From contig CAMCVK010000002.1 of NCBI GenBank assembly GCA_945881865.1, positions 1-64,000 on the forward strand: 64,000 nt of DNA, written 5' to 3'. A model generated the notes under the pieces. It made no database searches. It was not told where the DNA came from and saw nothing but the letters and a program-made list of their open reading frames with translations. Position numbers and translations under genes: made by a program. This stretch comes from Fimbriimonas ginsengisoli Gsoil 348. GTDB taxonomy: Bacteria > Armatimonadota > Fimbriimonadia > Fimbriimonadales > Fimbriimonadaceae. Positions 43,223 through 53,755 of the stretch are shown here, piece by piece (the stretch's first letter is position 1; every line of letters starts with the position of its first letter).

Positions 43223-43236
43223 AGGTTAACGCGTTT
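43223..43236. promoter_or_regulatory. Candidate LacI operator upstream of the regulator
   Basis: AACGCGTT (43228-43235) is a CpG-centred palindrome of the type LacI-family proteins bind, within AGGTTAACGCGTTT, 34 bp before the regulator start. Its left part, AGGTTAACGC, recurs at 43308-43317. Confidence 0.5.
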
Positions 43237-43295
43237 GACTGACTTCCAATGTACGGTACGGACGAAGAAAACGCAAATGGAAAATGTCAGGAACA

Positions 43296-43317
43296 CGTAA
43301 AATTACGAGGTTAACGC
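43296..43317. promoter_or_regulatory. Second operator-like site near the GH78 promoter
   Basis: CGTAA-AA-TTACG (43296-43307) is an interrupted palindrome, directly followed by AGGTTAACGC (43308-43317), a copy of the ten bases at 43223-43232. The copies are 85 bp apart, about eight helical turns, and lie about 95 bp before the GH78 start. The remaining bases of 43195-43409 show no gene. Confidence 0.4.
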
Positions 43318-43409
43318 CGTAATACTCGTATATTCACTAGGACCCAGAATCTTGCGGATGTCATCGCGCCGGCCAAAAACCAGCCTGAAATTCGCTATGC
43401 TTGCCAAAG

Positions 43410-45806
43410 ATGGAAGCCAGCTCAAACTGCATCCGCATCGCGATTGACCAGCCCGCTTTTCCGGCCAACCTCTCCCTCGGTTGGAACAAGCAGGGGCATT
43501 GGCCGGCGGACTGGATTTCCATTCCGGCACCGAGTTCGGAGCCATTCGTGGCGGCCTATCTGAAGCAGGTCGAACTCGGCGGGAGCTACTCAACGCGGAT
43601 TCATGTTTCTGCGGATGAGCGATTTGAGCTGTTCGTCGACGGCGAACTCGTCGGTCGCGGCCCCGAAAGATGCGATGAAGATGAGTGGGCCTATGCCTCT
43701 TTTCATTTGGACTTGCCAGCGGGGCATCACACCATCGTCGCCCGGGTGATCTCGCTAGGCGAGAAGCGAGCCTTCGCTCAACACACGATTCGACACGGAT
43801 TCTTGTTGGCCGACGAGGGCGGAAAGCTATCGACCGGCCGAACCGATTGGCATGCAAAAGTGCTCGGTGGCTACCGGTTCAAAGGGCCGCAGCAGGCCTG
43901 GGGAACGGGATCCAACGTTCGGATGCACGGTGCAGAGTTTGATTGGGGGCACGAAACCGGCGCGGGCGAAAACTGGGGGCCGGTTGAAGTCACCTTCCCC
44001 GCCACCTGTGCCGGTTTCGAGAGCGAAGTTGACCCCGGACCCTTGCTGCGACCGTCACTCTTGCCACCGATGTGGGAAACCGAAATCACGACGGCGGTGG
44101 TTCGGCACGCCGCTTCGGTGCCGGAAGGGCCGACCAACGGCATCGCATTTACGGCCGCCTCCAGCGAGGCCATTTGGGCCAAAGGAGTTCAGGCATTGCT
44201 GGCCGGAGCGCCGCTGTCGTTCCCGGCCCACTCTCGCATCCGCGCGCTGATAGATCTCAGCGACTACTATTGCGCGCGCCCGGAGGTCGCCGTTTCTGGT
44301 GGAAGCGATGCGGAGATTCGGATCCACTGGCAGGAATCCCTCTTCAACAAGAATCACGAGATGACGAAGGGTAATCGTGACGAAATTGAAGGCAAGCATT
44401 TCACGACCATCTGGAGTTGGGAGGATGGCATCGGTGATACTTTCTTCCCTAGCGGCGCGACGGAGAGCTTCTCGACCCCGTGGTGGCAGGCCGGTCGATT
44501 CGTAGAGTTATTGGTGATTACCGGCGAGCAACCGCTTACCATCGAAACCTTAAAGCTGGTGGAAACGCGATACCCTCTCGAGAATGCGTCTAACTTTGAG
44601 AGTAGCGACGCAGATTTAGACAAAATTATTGGTCCGGCGTACCGCACCTTGCAGATGTGTAGCCATGAAACCTACATGGACTGCCCCTACTACGAGCAGT
44701 TGCAGTACGTCGGCGACACAAGAATCCAAGTTCTGGTGACCTACCTGACTTCTCAAGACGATCGGCTCCCGATTCAGGCGCTTCGCGCGTTTGATCGATC
44801 TCGCCGCAAGCGGGGCATCACCATGTCTCGGTACCCGAGCCGCGTGCGACAGATCATCCCGCCGTTCTCGCTCTGGTGGGTCACGATGATCAAGGACTAT
44901 GCCCTCTACCGCGGCGACCTTAGCCTGTTAAGAGAGCTTGCTCCGGGGATGCGAAGCGTCTGTGACTACTTCGCTAGTTTCATCGACGAAGACGGCCTGT
45001 TACAGCCAACTCCGGGCTGGAACTTTATCGACTGGGTTCGCGACTGGCGCGACGGCGTGCCGCCAACCGGACAAATATTGCCGACCGCGCCGGTAACGCT
45101 CCAGTTCATTTTGGCTCTGCAAGCCGCCGCGTTCGTCGAAAACGTCATCGGCGAGACCGAACTGGCCGCCAGGTGGAAACGACTTGAAGAGCGCTTAACG
45201 GCTACTCTGCGACAACGCTTCTGGGTTGAGGATCGCGGTATCTTCGCCGACGACCTCGCCCACGAGAACTTTAGCCAGCACAGCCAGGCTCTTTCCATCT
45301 GTGCGGGCATGGAAGATGTCGCAGATTTCTCGCTGGTTCAAGGCGAAGACTTGCAGCTTACAACGTTCTACTTCACCCACTATTTGTTCGAAGCCGCTCA
45401 CATAAAGGGCGACTATGAACTCTTCCGGTCTCGGATCGACGATTGGACTAAGATGCTTGCCGACGGTCTAAGGACTACGATTGAAATGCCGGAGCCCACG
45501 CGAAGCGATTGCCACGCGTGGGGGGCGCATCCGATCTACCACTACTTTAGCAGCGTGCTCGGAATCCGAAGCGGCGGCCTGGGTTTCGAGAACGTCATCA
45601 TTCGGCCGATGCCCGGTGACCTCGAAAACGCGCGTGGCTCCTTCCCAACTCCACTCGGAGACCTAACCGTCGCCTTCACGCAGAGCGCAACCACCATCAC
45701 CTTCGACATCCATCTACCTAACGCCCTTAGTGGAACCTTTATCTACGCCGGGCATTCGCTTACTCTCCATCCTTCCGAAAACCGTTTCACCTTCCCAAAG
45801 CCATGA
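43410..45806 (+). CDS. Alpha-L-rhamnosidase-like glycoside hydrolase (GH78-related)
   Basis: A 798-residue protein without a clear signal peptide. The N-terminal 350 residues are beta-sandwich domains (FELFVDGELVGRGPERCDEDEWAY region near 75-100). An alpha/alpha six-hairpin barrel follows at about 400-720 (YRTLQMCSHETYMDCPYYEQLQYVGDTR, GWNFIDWVRDWRDG), typical of bacterial rhamnosidase families. A C-terminal beta-sandwich ends at SGTFIYAGHSLTLHPSEN. ATG 43410 is used. It overlaps the next GH78 gene by ATGA and is divergent from the LacI gene. Confidence 0.88.
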   Translation: MEASSNCIRIAIDQPAFPANLSLGWNKQGHWPADWISIPAPSSEPFVAAYLKQVELGGSYSTRIHVSADERFELFVDGELVGRGPERCDEDEWAYASFHLDLPAGHHTIVARVISLGEKRAFAQHTIRHGFLLADEGGKLSTGRTDWHAKVLGGYRFKGPQQAWGTGSNVRMHGAEFDWGHETGAGENWGPVEVTFPATCAGFESEVDPGPLLRPSLLPPMWETEITTAVVRHAASVPEGPTNGIAFTAASSEAIWAKGVQALLAGAPLSFPAHSRIRALIDLSDYYCARPEVAVSGGSDAEIRIHWQESLFNKNHEMTKGNRDEIEGKHFTTIWSWEDGIGDTFFPSGATESFSTPWWQAGRFVELLVITGEQPLTIETLKLVETRYPLENASNFESSDADLDKIIGPAYRTLQMCSHETYMDCPYYEQLQYVGDTRIQVLVTYLTSQDDRLPIQALRAFDRSRRKRGITMSRYPSRVRQIIPPFSLWWVTMIKDYALYRGDLSLLRELAPGMRSVCDYFASFIDEDGLLQPTPGWNFIDWVRDWRDGVPPTGQILPTAPVTLQFILALQAAAFVENVIGETELAARWKRLEERLTATLRQRFWVEDRGIFADDLAHENFSQHSQALSICAGMEDVADFSLVQGEDLQLTTFYFTHYLFEAAHIKGDYELFRSRIDDWTKMLADGLRTTIEMPEPTRSDCHAWGAHPIYHYFSSVLGIRSGGLGFENVIIRPMPGDLENARGSFPTPLGDLTVAFTQSATTITFDIHLPNALSGTFIYAGHSLTLHPSENRFTFPKP

Positions 45807-48331
45807 TCGAAATCTCCAACTTAACCATCGATGGTCAGACCAACCCGATCGCCATCGGCGTCCCGAATCCTCAATTCCACTGGCTTGTTGCGGCGGGCGC
45901 GCCCATCGTAAAAGGCAGCCTTGCCGTTTCGGACGGAGACACGATCCTCTGGACGACCACCTGGGAGGGCGACGGCCGAAGCGCAATCTATGCCGGTCCG
46001 CCTCTCACCAGCCGTCAGCGGCTGACCTGGGCAGTAGAGACGGAGACCGAAAACGGCGACAAAGCGATTTCGGAAACCCAAACCTTCGGGGTTCCTTTGC
46101 TGGCCGACAGCGACTGGACGGCCAAATGGATCGAATCAGACCGGCGCGGCGGACCAAGAACTTCGGCTGCCGTCCCGACTTTCCGAACCAGTTTTAACCT
46201 AGACGAGATCCCCGAGGCGGCACTCGCCTACACGACTGCGCTCGGAACCTACCGACTGCTCGTGAACGGCCACAGCGTCCCGGTCGGTGAACTGGCACCC
46301 GGCTGGACCGACTACCGCAAGCGCCTGCGCTTCCAAACCTCCGACATCTCGGAGTTCCTCGCGGTCGGCGAAAACGTGATTGAAGCCGAACTTGGCGACG
46401 GCTGGTTCGTCGGAAACGTTGAGTGGCGCGGGCGCGAAATGTACGGGACGCAACCCGCTTTTCTTGGCCAATTCGAAATCGGCGAACTTACGCTTGGCAC
46501 GGATGAAACTTGGACTGCGGTTTACAACGGCCGACTGCAAGCCGACCTGCTGATGGGCGAGCACCTCAACGCGACGATCGCCCCGGAATCTGGCCCGGTC
46601 CGCATCGCCACCCCGACCGTCGGTCAACTGGTTCCGCAAGCCGAGCCGAAAATTGAAGTCACGGAAGTCATCTCGGCGAAGTGCGTCACGCGCAAGAACG
46701 GCTGGCCCGCACCCGATTTCGTCGTCGACTTTGGTCAGAACCTCGTCGGTCGGCCCCGGATTACGGTGCGCAATGCCGGTGGAAAAACCATTCGCCTGCG
46801 CCACGCCGAAGTTCTCAAGCCAGACGGCCACATCTACATCGAGAACCTCAGAAGCGCCACGCAAACCGACTTCTTCACCGTGCCGAAGGATGCCGACATC
46901 TTCACCTTCGAGCCGATGTTCACCTTCCACGGTTTTCGGTATCTGGAGATTCGGGGCATCTCGGAAGACCCAGACGCGAGCGACATTCAGGCGGTGGTGC
47001 TTCACAGCGACTACCAGCCAACCGGAACTTTCGCCTGTAGCGACGCCCTGCTGAACCAACTTCAGCAGAACATTTGGTGGGGTTGGCGCGGCAACAGCGT
47101 AGACGTTCCCACCGACTGTCCGCAACGCGACGAGCGTCTCGGCTGGACAGGCGATGCCCAAGTCTTCTGCCGAACGGCGGCGTACTTGGCCGACGTAGAG
47201 ACGTTCTTCCGCAAGTACGTCGTCGACCTGATGGACGCCCAGAAGGAGAACGGTTCGATCCCCGCCATCGCGCCAAACACCGACGTCGTCGGAGGCGACG
47301 GCGGACCGGCATGGTCCGACGTCCTGGTCATCGTGCCCTGGACGATCTACCGCACCTACGGAAACCCGCAGATCCTCGAGGAAGCGTACGACTCGATGGC
47401 GCGATACGTCCAGTACCTGGAGGACACCGCTATCGATGGCATCCGCTCGCATCCGGAGTGGGACGGCTTCAAGGGCTTCGGCGACTGGCTCTCCATTAAC
47501 GCCGACACGCCAAACGACCTCATCGGAACGGCATTTTTCGCCCACGTCGCGGGCCTCTTGGCCAAGGTTGCCGGGGTTCTCGGCAAGACCGAAGACGTCG
47601 CGAAGTACGAAGAGGTGCACGCAAGAATCAAGGCGGCGTTCCAAGGCCGATTCGTCACGCCGACGGGACAAATCACCAGCCGAACTCAAACGGCATACCT
47701 TCTCGCCCTGCATTTCGAACTCCTAGAACCGGCCCATGTCGCAACGGTCGTTAAGGACCTCGTTCGCAACATCCGCGAGCGCGGAACAAAACTCAGCACC
47801 GGGTTCGTCGGCTCGCCCTATCTCAACCATGTGCTCACCGACCACGGTCAAAACGAGCTTGCCTTTGATCTCTTGCAACAGAAAGAGTGGCCGAGCTGGC
47901 TGTACGCCGTTACCCAGGGTGCAACGACGATCTGGGAGCGGTGGGACGGTTGGACGCACGACAAGGGCTTCCAAGACGCCGGCATGAACTCGTTCAACCA
48001 CTACGCCTACGGCGCTATCGGCGACTGGATGTACCAGCGAATCGCCGGAATCGACCTCGACCCCGAAGTCCCGGCCTACAAGAAGCTGCGCATGCGGCCG
48101 CTCGTCGGAGGAGGCTTAACATGGGCGCACGGAACGCTCGAGACAAGGTTCGGAACGGTCGAAAGCCGGTGGGAACTGGACGGAGATGCGTTCCACTGGA
48201 CGGTTGAGATTCCGTTCGGCACCACGGCGAGCGTTGAAATTCCGACCGGATTTACGGCCTCCGAGGGAGAATCGCAGACCCGAGAGATCACAGCCGGCAA
48301 GCACGTGATCACGGCCGTTCGGGCCGCCTAG
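45803..48331 (+). CDS. Alpha-L-rhamnosidase, GH78
   Basis: An 842-residue GH78 enzyme of usual length, apparently cytoplasmic. Order: fibronectin-like domain (1-100), the substrate-side beta domain with YTTALGTYRLLVNGHSV and LAPGWTDYRKRLRFQT, then VDFGQNLVGRPRITVRN. The barrel has VPTDCPQRDERLGWTGDAQVF, where the acidic residues are the catalytic region of GH78, and WGDWLS-type FGDWLSINADTPN. ATTIWERWDGWTH and the DAGMNSFNHYAYGAIGDW block are also conserved. It inverts alpha-L-rhamnosides. Together with its upstream partner it probably degrades what the divergent transporter imports. The last bases overlap the convergent GT4 gene. Confidence 0.93.
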   Translation: MIEISNLTIDGQTNPIAIGVPNPQFHWLVAAGAPIVKGSLAVSDGDTILWTTTWEGDGRSAIYAGPPLTSRQRLTWAVETETENGDKAISETQTFGVPLLADSDWTAKWIESDRRGGPRTSAAVPTFRTSFNLDEIPEAALAYTTALGTYRLLVNGHSVPVGELAPGWTDYRKRLRFQTSDISEFLAVGENVIEAELGDGWFVGNVEWRGREMYGTQPAFLGQFEIGELTLGTDETWTAVYNGRLQADLLMGEHLNATIAPESGPVRIATPTVGQLVPQAEPKIEVTEVISAKCVTRKNGWPAPDFVVDFGQNLVGRPRITVRNAGGKTIRLRHAEVLKPDGHIYIENLRSATQTDFFTVPKDADIFTFEPMFTFHGFRYLEIRGISEDPDASDIQAVVLHSDYQPTGTFACSDALLNQLQQNIWWGWRGNSVDVPTDCPQRDERLGWTGDAQVFCRTAAYLADVETFFRKYVVDLMDAQKENGSIPAIAPNTDVVGGDGGPAWSDVLVIVPWTIYRTYGNPQILEEAYDSMARYVQYLEDTAIDGIRSHPEWDGFKGFGDWLSINADTPNDLIGTAFFAHVAGLLAKVAGVLGKTEDVAKYEEVHARIKAAFQGRFVTPTGQITSRTQTAYLLALHFELLEPAHVATVVKDLVRNIRERGTKLSTGFVGSPYLNHVLTDHGQNELAFDLLQQKEWPSWLYAVTQGATTIWERWDGWTHDKGFQDAGMNSFNHYAYGAIGDWMYQRIAGIDLDPEVPAYKKLRMRPLVGGGLTWAHGTLETRFGTVESRWELDGDAFHWTVEIPFGTTASVEIPTGFTASEGESQTREITAGKHVITAVRAA

Positions 48332-49419
48332 CGCGCGGCCGAACGGTACACCGCTTCAAAGCGGTTCACCATTTCGGTGAGCGAGAACTTCTCGGCGACG
48401 AGGTCACGGCCCCGTCGCCCCATTTCTTCTCGCTCGCGCTCGTTGGTGAGAAGGTACGAAATCGCCTCGGCAATGGCCTCGGGACGCAAATCCACCAGCA
48501 GGCCGGTCTGTTTATGCTTCACAACCTCGGGCAAGGCGCCGACTTCCGTGGCTACGACCGCCTTTCCACGGGCACTCGCCTCGATCGCGGCCACGCCGAA
48601 GGTCTCCATCACGGAAGGTAGGGTGCTCAGGGTGACGGCGTCCAGCAATCGCGCGATGTCGTGCCGTACTCCGGTAAACGTCATCTCTTGTTCATAGCCG
48701 GAACTGCGGACTGCGTCTTCCAGCTCGGGCCGGAAACTTTCCTCCACCTTTCCAACGAACAAAACGTGGGCGTCGGGATGCGCCTTTCGCACCTCTCCCA
48801 TTGCATGGATCAATTGCATCTGCCCTTTGTCGTGGCAGAGTTTGGCAACCAGTCCAACAACCTTCTTTTCCGTCGGAATGCCGAGTTCGGCCAAAACTTC
48901 GTTTCGGTCCGAACGCGGTAGGTCCACAAAGTCGGTTCCGTTGTAAACGGTTTCGATAAACGTTTTGGGAATTCCGTTTCCGTGCAGCATCCCGGCAACA
49001 AAGTTTGAGACGGCAACGAGTCGGTTTCGGCCGCGGGCCAACCTTCGGTAAATCTGGTCGTTGTTGGCGATGTGTACGCTGGTTACGATCGGGGTCCGCG
49101 TGACCAGTCCCAGCGCATGGCCAATGTACGCCGCTCGCGTTAGGTGGGTGTGCACCACGTCAATCTTTTGCCGCCGAACCTGATGGATCAAAAATCCCAT
49201 TGTTCGCAACCATCCGGTACCCTTCATTCGAATGGTGGCGGCAGGGATGTCGGCTTCTTCCAGGATCTCCGGTAGCCAGCCATTTGACGGAGTGACGGCA
49301 TACACCATATGCCCTCGCTGCTTGAGGAGCGTAGAAAGGGAGTAGACGTGCCTTTCGGCACCAGATGTTGCACTGCTGGAAACAAGCTGGACGACTCGAA
49401 GTGGCCGCGCGTTGGTCAA
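48328..49419 (-). CDS. Glycosyltransferase family 4
   Basis: A 363-residue GT-B fold retaining glycosyltransferase. The N-terminal domain opens with SSATSGAERHVYSLSTLLKQRGH, typical of GT4. The donor site carries VGLVAKLCHDKGQ and the E-x7-E motif in METFGVAAIEASARGKAVVATEVGALPEVV. No membrane helix, so it probably works at the inner face of the membrane on surface polysaccharide. Its 74-bp divergent region separates it from the MFS gene. Confidence 0.92.
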   Translation of the reverse strand: MTNARPLRVVQLVSSSATSGAERHVYSLSTLLKQRGHMVYAVTPSNGWLPEILEEADIPAATIRMKGTGWLRTMGFLIHQVRRQKIDVVHTHLTRAAYIGHALGLVTRTPIVTSVHIANNDQIYRRLARGRNRLVAVSNFVAGMLHGNGIPKTFIETVYNGTDFVDLPRSDRNEVLAELGIPTEKKVVGLVAKLCHDKGQMQLIHAMGEVRKAHPDAHVLFVGKVEESFRPELEDAVRSSGYEQEMTFTGVRHDIARLLDAVTLSTLPSVMETFGVAAIEASARGKAVVATEVGALPEVVKHKQTGLLVDLRPEAIAEAISYLLTNEREREEMGRRGRDLVAEKFSLTEMVNRFEAVYRSAAR

Positions 49420-49493
49420 ATGACAGATCCTTACGGAGGCCCCGGTGAGCCGTCCTCAGATCGGAGGATACCTTTCAGGGAGAAACGAATGAG

Positions 49494-50816
49494 ATGCGAC
49501 TAAATTCTGGATCGGGGGCGGCCTTGATGCAACAGTCGAAGCTGCTCCAGGTCCTCAAGATCGCCGATTTTCGGCTTCTCTGGCTGGGCGCTTTTGTTAG
49601 CTTTTCCGGAAGTTGGGTTCAAAATGTGGCGCAAGGCAATTATGTCTACACGCTCACAGGCAGCGAGTCGATGCTTGCCACCGTGTCGTTCGTAAACTCG
49701 CTTCCCGTATTCTTTTTCGGCTTCCTCGCCGGCTCCATGAGCGACTCGTTTGACAAAAGAACCCTGCTCATCATCACGCAGATCCTGTTCGCCATCGGGG
49801 CCGGATACCTTGCCTACGGCACGTACACCCACACGGTGGCGATGCCGCAAATCCTGATCGTGGCGTTTCTCACCGGCCTGGTTGGTTGCGTCGAAATGCC
49901 GGCACGCCAATCTATCGTGAGCAAAGTGGTTCCGCCCGAGCTCCTCGCCGCGGCGGTACCGGTTCAGGCGATGACGTTTAACGCCGCGCGCATTATCGGC
50001 CCGGCCCTGGGCGGCCTCTTGCTCACAAAAGTTGGCGTCGCGAGTTGTTACCTGGTGAACGCGATCAGTTTCGTCGCCCTCATCTGGTCCGTCCTCGCGA
50101 TCCGAAGCAACCTTAGCGGCAGCCGGCGTGAACGGCAACCGATGAAGGACATCATTTTCGAGGGCATGCTCTACACCTGGCGCGAGGCTCGACTTCGAAC
50201 GCTCCTCATCCTGGAAACCATCACCGCCGTTTTCGGGATCTTCTACTTGCCGCTGGTGCCGGCGTACGTCGACCAAGTTCTCGGACTCGGCACCACTTCG
50301 GTCGTCGCCAAGCGAGCGCTCGCAAACTCCTACGTTGCCGTCGGAATCGGAGCGATGATCTCGTTGCTGCTCATTACGCAGCTCAGCGAATCCCCGCACA
50401 AGGGCAAAATCATCCGGGCTTCGATGTTTGCGCTCGGCTTTGGTCTGCTGGGGCTTTCCTTCACCCGCGAGCCATGGATCGCGAACATCTTCATGGCGAT
50501 TACCGGTGGGGCCACGATCGTTCAGTTCAACACCACGAACGCTTTGTTCCAGATTCTGGCCCCAGAGCGCCTGCGCGGGCGCGTGCTCTCCATGCACATA
50601 TGGGCGCTCAACGGCCTCTCCCCCTTCGGCATCCTCTTCATGGGTTGGATTTCCGACCGCACCCGGGGTGCTTCCCTTCCCGTCCTCAGCGGCGGGGTTC
50701 CGCTGGCGCTACGGTTGGGTTGCGTCGCCATGCTTGCCGGCTGCGCCTTCGGTTTCCTGAACCGGAAGACCCTCACGGACCTCAATTACCCAGGAAGCTC
50801 AAGTAACATTAGTTAG
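49494..50816 (+). CDS. MFS transporter (MFS_3/EntS-like exporter)
   Basis: A 440-residue permease with 12 predicted helices. The start KIADFRLLWLGAFVSFSGSWVQNVA and the loop SMSDSFDKRTLL are MFS_3 marks, a group that includes enterobactin and macrolide exporters. ARQSIVSKVVPPE and the later FNTTNALFQILAPERLRGRVLS are also shared. ATG 49494 or 49527 may be the start. The hsp20 gene begins immediately after the stop, so they are probably co-transcribed. Confidence 0.9.
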   Translation: MRLNSGSGAALMQQSKLLQVLKIADFRLLWLGAFVSFSGSWVQNVAQGNYVYTLTGSESMLATVSFVNSLPVFFFGFLAGSMSDSFDKRTLLIITQILFAIGAGYLAYGTYTHTVAMPQILIVAFLTGLVGCVEMPARQSIVSKVVPPELLAAAVPVQAMTFNAARIIGPALGGLLLTKVGVASCYLVNAISFVALIWSVLAIRSNLSGSRRERQPMKDIIFEGMLYTWREARLRTLLILETITAVFGIFYLPLVPAYVDQVLGLGTTSVVAKRALANSYVAVGIGAMISLLLITQLSESPHKGKIIRASMFALGFGLLGLSFTREPWIANIFMAITGGATIVQFNTTNALFQILAPERLRGRVLSMHIWALNGLSPFGILFMGWISDRTRGASLPVLSGGVPLALRLGCVAMLAGCAFGFLNRKTLTDLNYPGSSSNIS

Positions 50817-51266
50817 ATGGCGAGCCGAGATACCGAAGAGTGGCTTTGGATTACCGGTCGAGACCTGCAACGCCTTGCCGACGAACTGACAAACCTGCGG
50901 CCATCGCTTGCGGGGTCGCCGTATTGGGAACCCAAGGTCGACCTCATCGAAGAAAACCATCGGTTCCTGCTGAAGGCAGAGTTGCCGGGCGTGCGCCCCG
51001 AGGACATTCACGTCCATTACGTGCCCGAGAAGCACGCGCTGGTTTTGCGGGGACACCGGCAGGATGATCTCGCCGGGGGCGACAGCGTCGGCGTACATCA
51101 GATCGAAATTTTTTACGGCGAGTTCCATCGAGAGGTCCGGTTACCGGTTGGGGCCATTGATGGAGCCGGAGTACGCGCGCAGTACCGAAACGGGTTCCTC
51201 TTGGTGATGATCCCAAAAATGCTCGTTGCACCGGCCACCCGCCACATCACAATAAAGCGAAGTTAA
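50817..51266 (+). CDS. Small heat-shock protein, Hsp20 family
   Basis: A 149-residue alpha-crystallin protein. The crystallin domain (about 40-135) contains PKVDLIEENHRFLLKAELPGVRPEDI and EVRLPVGAIDGAGVRAQYRNGFLLVMIPK. It holds unfolded proteins for refolding. The C-terminal I-x-I anchor appears as ITI near residue 145. It lies between the MFS and lon genes with no spacing on either side, an apt proteostasis pairing with Lon. Confidence 0.92.
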   Translation: MASRDTEEWLWITGRDLQRLADELTNLRPSLAGSPYWEPKVDLIEENHRFLLKAELPGVRPEDIHVHYVPEKHALVLRGHRQDDLAGGDSVGVHQIEIFYGEFHREVRLPVGAIDGAGVRAQYRNGFLLVMIPKMLVAPATRHITIKRS

Positions 51267-53717
51267 ATGGCAGAAACTAAATTCCCGATGTTGGAAGACG
51301 ACGATTTGCAGGTCGATGACCTGCTTGATGGCGAGCTGCCGCTTGGCGAAGCCCCGGAGGAAGGGGACGATCGACGTCCGGACGTTCCCGAAGAGCTGAA
51401 CCTGCTGCCGCTACGCGATAGCGTGATCTACCCAATGCTCATCGCGCCGCTTTCGGTTTCGCGCGACGCTTCCGTTCAGCTGATTGACGAGAGCATTGTC
51501 GCCAACAATCGCGTGATCGGCGTGATCGCTCAGCGCTCGCCGGACGAGGAAAACCCCGGCTTTGACGACGTTTACGAATACGGTTGCGCCGTCATCATCC
51601 GAACGATGGTGAAGATGCCGGATGCGGTTCGCCTCATCGTCCAAGGCGTTTCCCGATTCCGAATCATCGAGAAGCTACAAACGGAGCCCTACCTGCGCGC
51701 CCGGATCGAAGTCCTACCGGACGCCCCGTTCATGCCCGGGCGAGAAGAAGAAATCGAAGCGCTTCGCCGATCGGTTGCCTCACTCTTCGAACAGGCGATC
51801 AAACTTTCGCCGACGCTGCCGGACGAGTTGCGCACGCTAACCCACGCCGTTCAGGAAACGAACGTGATGGCGGACCTCGTCGCCGCGCACATGAACATTA
51901 GCCTTGAGGACAAGCAGCGCATCCTCGAAACCCTGGACGTTGAGGAGCGACTGCGGTCCCTGCTGGAAGTTTTGGGTCGCGAGGTTCGCGTGCTGGAGCT
52001 TTCCAGCAAAGTCCAGAACGAAGTCAATACCGAGCTGAGCAGAACCCAGCGCGAGTACTACCTCCGCGAGCAGCTGAAGGCGATCCAACGCGAGCTCGGG
52101 GAAAGCGACGAGCGCGGCGAGGAGCTCGACGAGATTTGGAAGCGCATTCTGGATGCCGACCTTCCGGAAGCCGCTTTCAAGGAAGTCAACCGAGAGTTCG
52201 ACCGGCTGCGGCGCATGAACCCCGGCGCGCCGGAATACACGGTTGCGCGAACCTACGTCGACGCCGTGTTGGCGATGCCTTGGAACGCTCTGACCGAAGA
52301 CAACCTGGACCTTGCCAACGTGAAGGGTGTGCTGGATGGCGACCACTACGGCCTCGACAAGATCAAGGAGCGGATCATCGAGTTCATGGCCGTCCGCAAG
52401 GTGAAGACCAAGGGGACGATTCGCCAGCCGATTCTTTGCTTCGTGGGCCCTCCCGGCGTTGGAAAGACCTCGCTTGGCAAGTCGATCGCTTCGGCGCTTG
52501 GCCGCAAATATGCGCGGATCGCCTTGGGTGGAATGCGCGACGAGGCCGAGATTCGCGGCCACCGGCGAACCTACATCGGTGCCATGCCGGGCCAGGTGAT
52601 GCAGGCGTTGCGTCGGGTGGAATCTGGCAATCCCGTCATCGTCCTCGACGAGATCGACAAGCTGGGCAGCGATTTCCGCGGCGATCCTTCGTCGGCGTTG
52701 CTCGAAGTTTTGGATCCCGAGCAGAACGTCGCGTTTCGGGACCACTACATCGACGTTCCGTTCGACCTCAGCCGGGTGTTCTTTGTGGCCACCGCGAACC
52801 GACTCGACACCATTCCGGCCGCCCTTCGCGACCGAATGGAGATCATTGAGCTTGGCGGCTACACCGAGGAAGAGAAGTTCGAAATCGCGTCGCGGCACTT
52901 GGTGCCAAAGCAGATTTCCGAGCACGGCCTACGGCCGTCTCAGGTCATGATGAAGCCGGAAGGGCTCCGCAAGATCATTCGGCACTACACCCGTGAGGCG
53001 GGAGTTCGAAACCTGGAACGCGAGATTGGCAGCGTCGTGCGAAAGGCGACCCGCAAGGTCGCCGAAGGTTTCAAGGGCAAGACGACCGTCACCGAGAAGT
53101 ATGTGGAATCGGCCCTCGGCGCGCCGCGCTACCTGCACGACGAGGTTTTGGAGCGCGAAATGCCGGCAGGAACGGCGGTCGGGATGGCATTTACCGCCGT
53201 TGGCGGCGACATCCTGTTTATCGAAACCGCCAAGATGCAGGGGACCAAGAGCCTCATCGTAACGGGTCAGTTGGGCGACGTGATGCGCGAGTCGGTGACG
53301 GCAGCGCTCAGTTTTGTGCGCAGCAACGCGGTTCGGCTGAACATCGATCCGGCGACGTTTGAGAAGTCGGAGATCCACGTGCACGTCCCCGCCGGGGCCG
53401 TGCCCAAAGATGGCCCAAGCGCGGGCGTCACGATGGTGACCGCCCTGACTTCCCTGCTCACCGATCGGCCGGTGCGGCGGCGGTTAGCGATGACGGGCGA
53501 GATCACGCTGAGCGGGCAAGTCTTGCCGGTCGGCGGGATTAAAGAGAAGGTCTTGGCGGCGCGGCGGGCCGGGGTGGATACGGTTTTGCTCCCGGATCAA
53601 AACCAAAAGGACTACCTGGAGGACGTCCCGAAGGAGATCCGCGACGAGTTGAAGGTTCACTTCATCAAGCACGCGGACCAGGCGCTCCGCTGGGCCTTGG
53701 AACCAGTCGCGCGGTAG
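51267..53717 (+). CDS. lon: ATP-dependent protease Lon
   Basis: An 816-residue LonA. An acidic N-terminal extension (1-45) precedes the LON substrate domain, which begins [17 protein letters not shown]. The AAA+ domain has Walker [10 protein letters not shown] and Walker [12 protein letters not shown]. The Ser-Lys dyad is S718 in [11 protein letters not shown] and K761 in [12 protein letters not shown], 43 residues apart as in E. coli. Substrate engagement with Hsp20-held proteins is likely from the neighbouring gene. The ATG directly follows the hsp20 stop. Confidence 0.97.
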   Translation: MAETKFPMLEDDDLQVDDLLDGELPLGEAPEEGDDRRPDVPEELNLLPLRDSVIYPMLIAPLSVSRDASVQLIDESIVANNRVIGVIAQRSPDEENPGFDDVYEYGCAVIIRTMVKMPDAVRLIVQGVSRFRIIEKLQTEPYLRARIEVLPDAPFMPGREEEIEALRRSVASLFEQAIKLSPTLPDELRTLTHAVQETNVMADLVAAHMNISLEDKQRILETLDVEERLRSLLEVLGREVRVLELSSKVQNEVNTELSRTQREYYLREQLKAIQRELGESDERGEELDEIWKRILDADLPEAAFKEVNREFDRLRRMNPGAPEYTVARTYVDAVLAMPWNALTEDNLDLANVKGVLDGDHYGLDKIKERIIEFMAVRKVKTKGTIRQPILCFVGPPGVGKTSLGKSIASALGRKYARIALGGMRDEAEIRGHRRTYIGAMPGQVMQALRRVESGNPVIVLDEIDKLGSDFRGDPSSALLEVLDPEQNVAFRDHYIDVPFDLSRVFFVATANRLDTIPAALRDRMEIIELGGYTEEEKFEIASRHLVPKQISEHGLRPSQVMMKPEGLRKIIRHYTREAGVRNLEREIGSVVRKATRKVAEGFKGKTTVTEKYVESALGAPRYLHDEVLEREMPAGTAVGMAFTAVGGDILFIETAKMQGTKSLIVTGQLGDVMRESVTAALSFVRSNAVRLNIDPATFEKSEIHVHVPAGAVPKDGPSAGVTMVTALTSLLTDRPVRRRLAMTGEITLSGQVLPVGGIKEKVLAARRAGVDTVLLPDQNQKDYLEDVPKEIRDELKVHFIKHADQALRWALEPVAR

Positions 53718-53755
53718 TAGCGAAGGCCCCACCTTGGCCAGGGCTATAGAGTTGT

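Noticed and set aside
46199-47713. A 504-codon minus-strand frame
   Set aside because: It lies wholly antisense to the GH78 gene, whose motifs are intact. The frame is a by-product of GC-rich codon use.
51837-52925. A 362-codon minus-strand frame
   Set aside because: Antisense to the well-conserved lon gene; its composition (His, Arg, Val-rich) is typical of a shadow frame.
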